A DNA stretch of 64,000 nt from Jongsikchunia kroppenstedtii DSM 45133 (GTDB taxonomy: Bacteria; Actinomycetota; Actinomycetes; Mycobacteriales; Mycobacteriaceae), in the NCBI RefSeq assembly GCF_000380485.1, contig NZ_AQYG01000041.1, positions 81,921-145,920 of the forward strand, in the 5' to 3' direction. This document shows positions 1 through 8,054 of this stretch, in pieces; the stretch's first letter is position 1, and every line of letters starts with the position of its first letter. Under the pieces are notes generated by a model. That model made no database searches. It had not been told where the DNA came from and was given only the letters and a program-made list of their open reading frames with translations. The position numbers and the translations under genes were made by a program.

Positions 1-2
1 TC

Positions 3-2990
3 GTCGCGCTGCTCGGCGCCAGCTCGATGGCCTGGGCCGGCAATCTGGCCCCGACCGGGACCTACCGGGCGATCCCGGACTACTGGCCGCAGACCGCCCG
101 CTGGCTCGATGCGCATGCCGGCTCCCGCGAGCATCCCAATCGCGCCCTCGTGGTGCCCGGATCGCCGTTCGCCAGCCAGATCTGGGGATTGACCCGCGAC
201 GAGCCGCTGCAGGGACTCGCGAAAACCCCCTGGGCCGTTCGGGATGCGATTCCGCTGACCCCGCCGGCCGCCATCCGCGCGCTGGATACGGTGCAGCGCA
301 ACATTGCCGACGGCCTGGCCACCCCCGACCTCGCGACGACGCTGGCCGCACAGGGCATTCGATACGTCGTGCTGCGGGCCGACCTCGATCCGCAGACCTC
401 CCGATCCACCCGACCGCTGCTCGCACAGCAGGCCATCGCCGGATCACCGGGACTCACCCGGGTCGCCGAGTTCGGCGACCCGGTCGGCCCGCACTATGTG
501 CGGGATGTCGTCGGCGATGATGGGCTGCGACCGAGACTTCCTGCGGTACAGATCTTCTCGGTGGATGCCCCGACCGACTTCGACGGCACCGGGCCGTCGT
601 TGGTCACGCTGTCCGAGATGCCGCGCATCGCCGGCGGGCCCGAGGCGGCGGTCGGCGGGCCGGCGATCCTGGATGCCGACGCGCGCCGCGCCGGACTGCC
701 CGCCGCGCCGACGATCGCCACCGACACCCCCACCGACCGCGAGGTCGATTTCGGGCGGGTGGACGACCACAGCTCGGCGATCCGGGCGTCGGGCGATCCC
801 CGCTCGACGCAGAACGCGGCCGCCGATTACCCGGTCGACGGCGCCGAGCTGACCACCGGGCAGTGGCTGGTGGACGGACAGCCCGGCCAGCTACGCGTCG
901 ATGCCTCCGGGTCCGCCTCGGATGCAACGCAATTGGGCCAGTCGGCGCCGGCGAGCTCGCCGGCGGCGGTGTTCGACGGCGACGCCGGCACCTCGTGGGT
1001 CAGCAGCGGACTCGACGCCGCCGTCGGCCAATGGCTCCGGCTGCGTTTCGCGACGCCCCGCGACAACCTCGGCGTGACGCTGACGGTCGGCAAAGCGCTC
1101 GGCCCCGGCGTGACCCGCGTGCTGGTCAGCACCGAAACCGGGTCCACCGTCCAGTCCGTCACCCCCGACCGCCCGACGAGCATCCTCACCCCGTCCGGCG
1201 CGACCCGCTGGCTCACGATTCAGGCGCTCGCCACCAGCAACGGATCGGCCGGCAATCAGTTCGCCATCGCCGAGCTCGGCCTGTACGACGCGCAGACCGG
1301 AACACCGATCACCGTCCGTCATCGCACCGTGCTGCCGGAGCTGCCGGCCGGAACCACGGTGACGGGTTGGCAACTGCGTCAGGAATTTCCGGGACGATCG
1401 GCCTGCGTCGCATCACCGAGCCCGCGCGCCCCGAACGCCGTCACCTATTGCTCCGATGCGCTTTCACTCTCGGCCGAGGAGCCGTCGGCCTTCGATCGGG
1501 TGCTCTCCGTGCCGTCGCCGACCGCCGTCACCCCGACCGTGTCCCTGCTGCCGAAACCGGGCACCGCGCTCACCGCGCTGCTCGATCAGCCCGGCGTCGT
1601 CACCGCGACCGGAGGTTCCTCGATCACCGATCCGCGCGGCAATGCCAACGCGGCGGTCGACGGCGACCCCGGAACCAGTTGGACCGCATCACCATCGTCG
1701 AGCCGCCCCGGCGCGCCCGCACCCACGCTGCAGCTCACGCTGCCTGGGCCGACCGAGGTGCGCGCGCTGCGGGTGACCCCGCCGCGCACGCAGTATCCGG
1801 CGCACCCCACCCTGATCGGGATCGACCTGGGCACCGGCCGGCAGGTCCGGCCCGTCAACGCAGACGGCACCGTCACCCTCGACCCGGCCGTCACCGACCA
1901 CATCACCATCTCGGTGCTGCGGCACGACAGCCTGCTCGACGTGAACAGTCTCGGGTTCGCCGCTGACGCCCCGACCGGCATCGGCGAGATCAGTGTCATC
2001 GGACCCGACGGCCCTTTGCCTGCCCCGAACCCCCAAGCTCCCGTGACCATCTCCTGCGACGACGGGCCGAGTCTCAGCATCGCCGGACGCGTCGTGAAGA
2101 TGTCGCTGACCACCACGCGGGCCGCGCTGCTGGCCGGCGAACCGGTGCAGGCCACGGTGTGCGACCCCGCGCCCATCCAGCTGCCGACGGGTGAGCAGGA
2201 GCTGGTCGTCGATCCGGGCGGGGCGTTCATCGTCGATCGGGTCGGCCTGGCACCACCTGGCCCGGCTCCCGTCGCCGCCGTCGCGCAGCCGGCGCAGACG
2301 CCGAAGTGGGGACCGGCGCATCGCACCGTGACAGTGCCCGCCGCGGCCGGCGACCGGGTGCTGGTGATCCCGGAGAGCGTGAACCCCGGCTGGCGGGCAA
2401 CGCTCGACGGAAAGGCCTTGCGGCCGTTGACCGTCAGCGGATGGCAGCAGGGCTGGATCATCCCGGCCGGATCGAGCGGGACGGTGCACCTCGACTACCG
2501 TTACGACTCGGCGTATCGCTGGGCGCTATTCGGTGGCCTCGGGCTGGTGGCCGTGCTGGTCGCGCTGGCTTTCATCCCGGCCCGCCGCCGCGCCGGCCCG
2601 GTCGCCACTCCCTGGGCCGGACCGGTCACCGGTTCCGTCGCCGCCGCGGTCGCGCTGTGGCTGCTCACCGGATGGGGCGTCGTCATCGCCGGGGCGGCCG
2701 CGGCCGGTATCGTCTGGTCAGTGCGGCGAATGACCCGGTCCGCCAATGCTTTCGGCCGTGTCCTCGTCGTGACCTCGACCGCACTACTCATGGTCGCGAC
2801 GGCCGGCCTGGCCCGCGGCCCGTGGCACTCGTCGGCCGGCTATTCCGGTTGGGACGGCTGGATCCAGGCATTCGCGGGGACGGCGCTCGCCGTCACGGTG
2901 ACGGCCGCCGTCGTCGAAGAAGTCGCGGCACGACGCGCGGATTCCCGGCGCCGCAACCAGTCTCGCGTCGGCGATTCGATCCACGAATAG
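3..2990 (+). CDS. aftD: AftD, alpha-(1->3)-arabinofuranosyltransferase, C-terminal part
   Basis: The reading frame is open from the first base, so the gene starts upstream of the window and only the last ~995 residues are present. The family (DUF3367, AftD) is a very large membrane glycosyltransferase that adds alpha-1,3 arabinofuranose to arabinogalactan and lipoarabinomannan, using decaprenyl-phospho-arabinose. What is visible is the extracytoplasmic region with two discoidin-like carbohydrate-binding stretches (each containing a 'DGDPGTSW' or 'DGDAGTSW' signature, about residues 325-440 and 545-680 of the visible part), then hydrophobic segments near the C-terminus (about 835-945). The catalytic N-terminal half lies outside. 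Its 3' end overlaps the convergent acyltransferase gene by 151 bp. Identification rests on domain architecture and on the following DUF3068/acyltransferase neighbours, as in mycobacteria. Confidence 0.88.
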   Translation, partial: VALLGASSMAWAGNLAPTGTYRAIPDYWPQTARWLDAHAGSREHPNRALVVPGSPFASQIWGLTRDEPLQGLAKTPWAVRDAIPLTPPAAIRALDTVQRNIADGLATPDLATTLAAQGIRYVVLRADLDPQTSRSTRPLLAQQAIAGSPGLTRVAEFGDPVGPHYVRDVVGDDGLRPRLPAVQIFSVDAPTDFDGTGPSLVTLSEMPRIAGGPEAAVGGPAILDADARRAGLPAAPTIATDTPTDREVDFGRVDDHSSAIRASGDPRSTQNAAADYPVDGAELTTGQWLVDGQPGQLRVDASGSASDATQLGQSAPASSPAAVFDGDAGTSWVSSGLDAAVGQWLRLRFATPRDNLGVTLTVGKALGPGVTRVLVSTETGSTVQSVTPDRPTSILTPSGATRWLTIQALATSNGSAGNQFAIAELGLYDAQTGTPITVRHRTVLPELPAGTTVTGWQLRQEFPGRSACVASPSPRAPNAVTYCSDALSLSAEEPSAFDRVLSVPSPTAVTPTVSLLPKPGTALTALLDQPGVVTATGGSSITDPRGNANAAVDGDPGTSWTASPSSSRPGAPAPTLQLTLPGPTEVRALRVTPPRTQYPAHPTLIGIDLGTGRQVRPVNADGTVTLDPAVTDHITISVLRHDSLLDVNSLGFAADAPTGIGEISVIGPDGPLPAPNPQAPVTISCDDGPSLSIAGRVVKMSLTTTRAALLAGEPVQATVCDPAPIQLPTGEQELVVDPGGAFIVDRVGLAPPGPAPVAAVAQPAQTPKWGPAHRTVTVPAAAGDRVLVIPESVNPGWRATLDGKALRPLTVSGWQQGWIIPAGSSGTVHLDYRYDSAYRWALFGGLGLVAVLVALAFIPARRRAGPVATPWAGPVTGSVAAAVALWLLTGWGVVIAGAAAAGIVWSVRRMTRSANAFGRVLVVTSTALLMVATAGLARGPWHSSAGYSGWDGWIQAFAGTALAVTVTAAVVEEVAARRADSRRRNQSRVGDSIHE

Positions 2991-4114
2991 CTGACGGCCG
3001 AAACCACCACGGTCCCAGCGACGGTCAGCAGCCACACCGACAGCATCGACCCCGAGAACGGGACGATGCCGAAGGCCGGGAAGACGGCCTCCAGAATCAC
3101 CAGATGCCAGATGAAGATGCCGTATGACCATCGGCCGAGGGCCTGCAGCGGCCCGCTGGTGAGCAGCCGATCCGAGAGCCGGTCGCGACTCGGCGCGGTG
3201 AACACCAACGGCGCCAACACCGCGAACCCCAGCACCGCACCGAGCGCGGTCTTGACGGTGTACTGCCCGGCGGTCACCGCGACCAGCCCGGTCGGGCCGG
3301 CGAGATGAGTACACGACAGCGCGAACATCAGCAGCGCCAACGGCCACATGACCCAGCGGGCGGCGAACCAGCGGAACGCGCGGCTGTTCACACTCGGCCC
3401 GCTCGCTGCGCTCCCGGCGCCGGACGCGCATAGCTCCGCGAGCAGCATTCCCGCGATGAACCAGGGCAGCAGGCCCGGCAGCCAGTTCTTCGGCTCCACG
3501 CCGGCGGCGACCGGCAGCCGGTCCGCGATCGCACCCCACCCGAGCGCCACCACCGCGACCGTCAACAGGATCGGAATGCGCCACCGGCGGGTGCCGCCAC
3601 GCAGCCGGCACAGCATCCAGCCGATGAGCGGCAGCACCAGATAGAAGGCCACCTCCACCGAGAGGCTCCACATCTGCGTCAGCCCGGCGGTCAACGACAG
3701 CGGCACGAACACCTGCGTCAGCGACAGATTCGCCAGCCAGACCGAGGCGGACGCACCCCGGGCCTCCGGCAGCAGCGTCAGCACCACCACGACGACCACG
3801 ACATAGGCCGGCCAGATCCGCAGCACGCGATGGCGCAGATAGCGGCCGACCGCGGGACCCGGTCCGCCGTCCGCGGCCGCGAATGCATGCGGCCGCCACA
3901 GCAGAAACCCCGACAGCGCGAAGAACAGAGCCACGGCCATATCGAAGCGGCCCCACACCGGTCCCGGGAACGTCGACCGCACCGAGCCGGTCTGGAATGC
4001 CACGTGCGTCGTCAGCACTCCGATCGCCGCGAGCGCACGCACCCCCTCCAGCGCCGGCTGAAATCCTCGTCCGAGGTCCCCGGCTCTGGTGACTTGCGGC
4101 TGCAGGACGGACAT
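2840..4114 (-). CDS. Acyltransferase 3 family membrane protein
   Basis: A 424-residue polytopic membrane protein of the acyltransferase-3 family (PF01757), which transfers acyl groups to cell-surface glycans or lipids. It opens with the family hallmark 'LEGVRALAAIGVLTTHVAF', containing the catalytic His and the conserved Arg, and has about ten hydrophobic segments. I start at the ATG at 4114 (MSVLQPQ...), because the upstream extension to 4264 is not membrane-like and would overlap the divergent DUF3068 gene. The C-terminal ~50 residues overlap the end of aftD on the opposite strand and look like a cytoplasmic tail rich in Ala/Thr/Ser. The position between aftD and the DUF3068 gene matches the Rv0228 acyltransferase of M. 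tuberculosis. The substrate is not known. Confidence 0.85.
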   Translation of the reverse strand: MSVLQPQVTRAGDLGRGFQPALEGVRALAAIGVLTTHVAFQTGSVRSTFPGPVWGRFDMAVALFFALSGFLLWRPHAFAAADGGPGPAVGRYLRHRVLRIWPAYVVVVVVVLTLLPEARGASASVWLANLSLTQVFVPLSLTAGLTQMWSLSVEVAFYLVLPLIGWMLCRLRGGTRRWRIPILLTVAVVALGWGAIADRLPVAAGVEPKNWLPGLLPWFIAGMLLAELCASGAGSAASGPSVNSRAFRWFAARWVMWPLALLMFALSCTHLAGPTGLVAVTAGQYTVKTALGAVLGFAVLAPLVFTAPSRDRLSDRLLTSGPLQALGRWSYGIFIWHLVILEAVFPAFGIVPFSGSMLSVWLLTVAGTVVVSAVSYSWIESPTRDWLRRRESARRAATSSTTAAVTVTASAVPANAWIQPSQPE

Positions 4115-4193
4115 CGGCGCCAAATCTACTGTTAGTCTCGCCCTCGGGGTACTGGGACGACGAGAAATACTCGGGCGACAAAGGAGATGATGG

Positions 4194-5765
4194 ATGGCCG
4201 CGCGGCTGACAGGGAAAGACCTGCTGGGTCCGGTCGTCATCTTCGTCGGCGCGGCGCTGGTCATCGCGGCGCTGGCGCTGCCCTTCTATTTGGTCGGCAC
4301 ACTCAAGAAGGCCCCGACCGACACCGATGTGACGATCGTCGCGCCCACGGTGTCGGCCGACAGCTCGGTCAACCCGATGCCCGCGACCATCTTGAACCCG
4401 TGCTCGATGAACACGGCCAAGCCTGAGGTGGACGAGGCGCACCTGACCCGTCAGCAGCGTCTACTTGTCACCAAGCCCGCCAACTCCGACGTCCTCACCT
4501 ATCAGTCGGGCAGCACGATCCTGATCGACCAGATCAAGACGGCCGCCGGAACCCAGACGCTGGACCAGTCCAACGCCTACGCCGGATGCCCGGCCCCGCT
4601 CGTCACCGCGGCCGTCGACATGCTGACGGTGAACCGCAAGACCGGTCGTCCGTCGACCGCCAGCGGCGGACAGTCGCAGCTGCAGGTCGAGCCGAGCCTG
4701 CCCGGTCAGCCGGCCAAGGCCATCCAGATCAAGGACCGCCAGGGCCAGCAGTACCGATTCCCGTTCGGCACCAAGAAGAGCAACGACTACACCTTCTACG
4801 ACCTGGATACCCGCACCAACAACCCGCTGAAGTACGTCGATTCCAGCGACATCAGCGGCGTCAACGTCTACCACTTCACCCAGCAGGTGCCCGACGTCGA
4901 TCTGACCACGATCAACGGTGAGGGCTTCGAGCCGCCGCGCGGCACGCTGCTGCAGAAGCCGGCGTCGTGGTACGGCCCGGTCCCGCGCGGCACCGACCCG
5001 AAGCAGGAACTCACGTCGCACCTGTGGGAAACGACCACCCGCGACGTGTGGGTCGACCCGGACAGCGGCACGATCATCAACATGCGTGAGCACGTGACGC
5101 AGTACTTCAAGTTCGCCGACCTGCCCGACAACGCGCCGGCCGCGCTCAAGGACTTCAAGCTCACCAACCTGGACGGCACGTTCGCCTACAACCAGGAGAC
5201 GCAGCAGACGCTGGCGTCCTCGGCGAAGAAGTCCATGGACCGAATCCACCTGTGGGGCCGGCTCATGCCGATCGTCTTCGGCGTGATCGGTCTGATCGCA
5301 CTGGTCCTCGGCATCTGGCTGACGCTGCGCCCACAACCGGAGCGCGCGCAGCCGACCGACGACGACGGTCCGTCCGACCTGGGCGCCATCTGGGGCGAAG
5401 AGTCGCCGCCGCCGGCGGGACCGGAAACCCCGGACGGCCCGACGACCGACCGCGTGCCGCTATTCCCGGACCAATCCGCCGCGACGACGCAGCAGTTCGC
5501 CGTGCCGCAGCCCGGCACCGAGCCGGGACCGGATGTCGCAGGGCAGCCGGACGATCGGACTCGGGCCATGCCGGCTATGGACAATCCGACTGCGCCGCAA
5601 CAGGTTCCGCCGCAGCAATTCCCGCAGCAGCCGAGCTCGGAGCCGCAGACCCACGGCCATCACGAATGGGCGCCGCCGAATCAGCAGTCGCAGCCCGACC
5701 AGTGGGGCTGGTCGGAGCCGCCGCGGGCCGATCCGCGTCGCGTCGACCCCCCGCAAAACGACTGA
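4194..5765 (+). CDS. DUF3068 (PorA-family-annotated) membrane protein
   Basis: A 523-residue protein with one N-terminal membrane segment (about residues 12-36), a large exported domain, a second membrane segment (about 350-376) and a ~145-residue Pro/Gln/Asp-rich cytoplasmic tail with little predicted structure. This is the DUF3068 architecture, restricted to actinobacteria and often labelled 'porin PorA family'; no biochemical role is firmly established. The ATG at 4194 has a good Shine-Dalgarno sequence, AAGGAG at 4181-4186. It is divergent from the acyltransferase gene (79 bp between starts). The family occurs next to aftD and acyltransferase genes in mycobacteria (Rv0227c), so a role in envelope glycan or lipoglycan assembly is plausible but inferred. 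The gene ends just before palindromic repeat copy 1. Confidence 0.85.
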   Translation: MAARLTGKDLLGPVVIFVGAALVIAALALPFYLVGTLKKAPTDTDVTIVAPTVSADSSVNPMPATILNPCSMNTAKPEVDEAHLTRQQRLLVTKPANSDVLTYQSGSTILIDQIKTAAGTQTLDQSNAYAGCPAPLVTAAVDMLTVNRKTGRPSTASGGQSQLQVEPSLPGQPAKAIQIKDRQGQQYRFPFGTKKSNDYTFYDLDTRTNNPLKYVDSSDISGVNVYHFTQQVPDVDLTTINGEGFEPPRGTLLQKPASWYGPVPRGTDPKQELTSHLWETTTRDVWVDPDSGTIINMREHVTQYFKFADLPDNAPAALKDFKLTNLDGTFAYNQETQQTLASSAKKSMDRIHLWGRLMPIVFGVIGLIALVLGIWLTLRPQPERAQPTDDDGPSDLGAIWGEESPPPAGPETPDGPTTDRVPLFPDQSAATTQQFAVPQPGTEPGPDVAGQPDDRTRAMPAMDNPTAPQQVPPQQFPQQPSSEPQTHGHHEWAPPNQQSQPDQWGWSEPPRADPRRVDPPQND

Positions 5766-5776
5766 CTTCGGTTCGG

Positions 5777-5851
5777 CCCTGAAACCCTGACCAGAGCGGC
5801 AACAGAACCGCTATACGGCGATCAGTCGGCGCTCCAGTCAGGTTTTCAGGG
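5777..5851. repeat. 75-bp palindromic repeat, copy 1
   Basis: Begins CCCTGAAACCCTGACCAGAG and ends GTCAGGTTTTCAGGG. It is the same as 6733-6807 except for three substitutions. The ends are inverted copies of each other, and an inner CCG-CTATA-CGG hairpin lies in the middle. The right arm carries two changes that weaken the outer stem compared with copy 2. It lies between the convergent DUF3068 and AbiEi/DUF559 genes and supplies the last codons (Leu-Lys-Thr-stop) of the latter. It may act as a bidirectional terminator or be a miniature mobile element. Confidence 0.9.
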
Positions 5852-6653
5852 AAGAAGCCAGGTGGTCGCCACGATGAATGATCGCCAGAATGTCGGCCAT
5901 CGCATCCTCCCAGCCGAAGAGCACGTCCTCATAGGTCAGTCGCACGACCAGATAACCCTTGGCCACCGCCCGCCGATCCCGTCGGCGATCGTCGGCGTAG
6001 TTCGCCCGCGAGGTGTGGTGCTCGACGCTGTCGCATTCGATGATCAATCGATCACCGATCAGAAGATCGACTCGCCCGACACCCGGTATGTACACCTGAA
6101 TCTGTAGATGAATCCGACGGCTCTGAAATCGCAAGCGCGCCATCGTCTCCGTACCGCTCTCGGCTCGCCGGTCGCATCTACCCAGCAGCTCGCGGACGCG
6201 GACAGGCGCGACCGACAGCTCGCCGCGCAGATCGGCGAGCTCGGCCAACTTCTTGTTGATGATCGAGTCGGCCACAACGACCAACGACTCGTCCGGTAGA
6301 CATCGTGCGGCACAACCGAATGCGGCGAGCACCGAGTCGACCGCGCCATCGACCGGAGGGCTCGCGCCGTAACCGTGGCACGACTTGCTGTCCAGTCGGT
6401 ACCGCGGAACCCGCCAATGCTGCCTGCTGTCCGGCGGCACCCACGCGCCGTGCCACTTGAGGGCCGACACACACGAGAGCACCCCGCCACGGCGAACCGC
6501 GTCCACGACTGACCGGTCCGCGGCAGGCACTGCGTACCAGCCTTGTCGGATCGCGGCGAGCTCTCCATTCGCCACCGCCTTCCTGATCTGCCAGTCGGTC
6601 AAGCCATTTGCGCGCAGCTCCGCCGTTCGCACCACTCCGGTTCGCCCGTTCAT
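5838..6653 (-). CDS. AbiEi-type antitoxin-like / DUF559 endonuclease-fold protein
   Basis: About 271 residues. The N-terminal ~55 residues form a winged-helix-like region ('TAELRANGLTDWQIRKAV', then 'RQGWYAVP') typical of AbiEi_4-type domains of type IV toxin-antitoxin systems. The C-terminal third ('VDLLIGDRLIIECDS...H', then 'DRRRDRRAVAKGYLVVRLTYEDVLF') resembles the Vsr/DUF559 endonuclease fold, with Asp, Glu and a distal Arg/Tyr. Such single-gene proteins are very common and multi-copy in Gordonia, Rhodococcus and relatives, usually without an AbiEii toxin partner, and none is seen here. The start could be ATG 6653 or GTG 6659; neither has a clear ribosome site. The gene is bracketed by the two 75-bp repeats and interrupts an otherwise conserved envelope locus, which suggests acquisition. 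Function unproven. Confidence 0.78.
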   Translation of the reverse strand: MNGRTGVVRTAELRANGLTDWQIRKAVANGELAAIRQGWYAVPAADRSVVDAVRRGGVLSCVSALKWHGAWVPPDSRQHWRVPRYRLDSKSCHGYGASPPVDGAVDSVLAAFGCAARCLPDESLVVVADSIINKKLAELADLRGELSVAPVRVRELLGRCDRRAESGTETMARLRFQSRRIHLQIQVYIPGVGRVDLLIGDRLIIECDSVEHHTSRANYADDRRRDRRAVAKGYLVVRLTYEDVLFGWEDAMADILAIIHRGDHLASSLKT

Positions 6654-6732
6654 CCACACATCGTCGGGCCGATTCGGGTGGCCGAACTACCAGAATCCGG
6701 GATCTGTGGATGGAATCGGAAAGTGTGGATAA

Positions 6733-6807
6733 CCCTGAAACCCTGACCAGAGCGGGAACAGAACCGCTATACGGCGATCAGTCGGCGCTCTGGTCAGGTT
6801 TTCAGGG
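6733..6807. repeat. 75-bp palindromic repeat, copy 2
   Basis: Second copy of the element at 5777-5851, in the same orientation, 956 bp away. Here the outer arms pair over 22 bp with one mismatch (CCCTGAAAnCCTGACCAGAG on both strands). It lies upstream of the AbiEi/DUF559 start and overlaps the 3' end of the flippase gene, supplying its final Leu-Lys-Thr-stop. Confidence 0.9.
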
Positions 6808-7969
6808 CACGACGCTGCAGCACGACGCTGATGGCGGCCGCGGCGAGGCAGCAGAAGCAGGTGAGCGCCGCCAACTGCAGCACTGAATCGGCAAGCGTCA
6901 CAACCAGAATGATCTCGGCGATGAGCGCGACCCAGGAGACGGCGGCGAGCCGCGTCCGGTCGACCGCGATGGCCGCCAACAACGCCAGCTGCAGCACCGC
7001 GCAGGCGCATCCGGTGAGCGCGAACAGCCACAGCCAGCCGGCGACCGGACGATAGTCGTCCCCGATGATCACCGGCACCAGCGGTCCGCCAATCGCCGAT
7101 GCCGCCACCACGACGGCGCCGAGGCCGGTGAGCAGCCGCAGGCCGCGATCGAATGCGTCCGTCGAACGACCGGGCTCGGCCAGGCTCGGGAAGATGACGA
7201 CGCCGATGGCCTGCGGCAGCCAGAAGGCCGCCTTGGTGGCGATCGTGCCGAGCGCGTACACACCGGCGTCGTGGGAACCCAGCACCGGCCGCGACAGCAG
7301 CAGGTCGACCGACGTCAACGCGATCAGCACGCCCTGCACCTGAGTCGCGCGCAGCACGCCGGCGAAGGTCTCCCGATCGACCGGCCCGCGGCGAGGCCGC
7401 AGCCCCGCGGTGCCCATGGCGACCACCGCGGCCACGCCGCAGCCGGCACTGGTCGCGGCCAGCGCGCCACCCGGACCCGCACCCATCGCCAGCACCACGA
7501 CCACCGGTGCCGCCCGCAGCACGCCGACCACAACGAGCAGTCGGCCGAGGGTGCTGAACTGCCGTCGTCCCTGGATGACGCCCTGCGCCAGCGCGATGAG
7601 CACCAGGAGCGGCGCGGTCGCCAACGCCGATAGTGTCGCCAGGAAACCCGTCTGTGCGACCGCCATCACCACCGGCACGGCGGCGGCACTCAGCCCGCAC
7701 ACCGCCCCGAACAGCCAGAACCCGGATCGGTAGACGTCGCCGATAGCGATGCCGCGCACAACCTCTCGCGCGACCACCGCCTGCACCGCCAACGCCGGGA
7801 CCCCCAGCAGCAGCGTGGCCTGCAGCAGCACCGCGAATTCGCCATACTCGCCGGCCGTGAGCCAGCGGCTCGCGGGCAGATGCACCAGATAGCTGCAGAT
7901 ATTGGCAGCGAGCGTGCCGACCACGACCGCGCCGGTGCCGGCGTCGATCGATCGGGCTGCTCTGGTCAC
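6794..7969 (-). CDS. MOP-superfamily polysaccharide flippase-like protein
   Basis: A 391-residue, almost wholly hydrophobic protein with about 12 membrane segments, starting at a GTG codon (7969). The pattern, including 'ASRWLTAGEYGEFAVLLQATLLLGVPA' near the N-terminus (split here as the typical 'L..A..yG.fa.l' of Wzx-type proteins) and 'IIGDDYRPVAGWLWLFAL' in the last third, fits the polysaccharide-biosynthesis branch of the multidrug/oligosaccharidyl-lipid/polysaccharide exporters. Such proteins flip lipid-linked saccharides across the plasma membrane. The glycosyltransferase, methyltransferase and large membrane protein downstream support a role in a surface glycan. Divergent from the 580-residue membrane protein (85 bp apart). 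The C-terminal residues are supplied by repeat copy 2. Confidence 0.8.
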   Translation of the reverse strand: MTRAARSIDAGTGAVVVGTLAANICSYLVHLPASRWLTAGEYGEFAVLLQATLLLGVPALAVQAVVAREVVRGIAIGDVYRSGFWLFGAVCGLSAAAVPVVMAVAQTGFLATLSALATAPLLVLIALAQGVIQGRRQFSTLGRLLVVVGVLRAAPVVVVLAMGAGPGGALAATSAGCGVAAVVAMGTAGLRPRRGPVDRETFAGVLRATQVQGVLIALTSVDLLLSRPVLGSHDAGVYALGTIATKAAFWLPQAIGVVIFPSLAEPGRSTDAFDRGLRLLTGLGAVVVAASAIGGPLVPVIIGDDYRPVAGWLWLFALTGCACAVLQLALLAAIAVDRTRLAAVSWVALIAEIILVVTLADSVLQLAALTCFCCLAAAAISVVLQRRALKT

Positions 7970-8054
7970 CGGGTCAGTCTGCCCGGCCCGGCCGACGCGG
8001 CGCGACCCGGTCCGGCAACCGACTGGCCCCGATCGGCCCCACTAAGCTGCCGGT

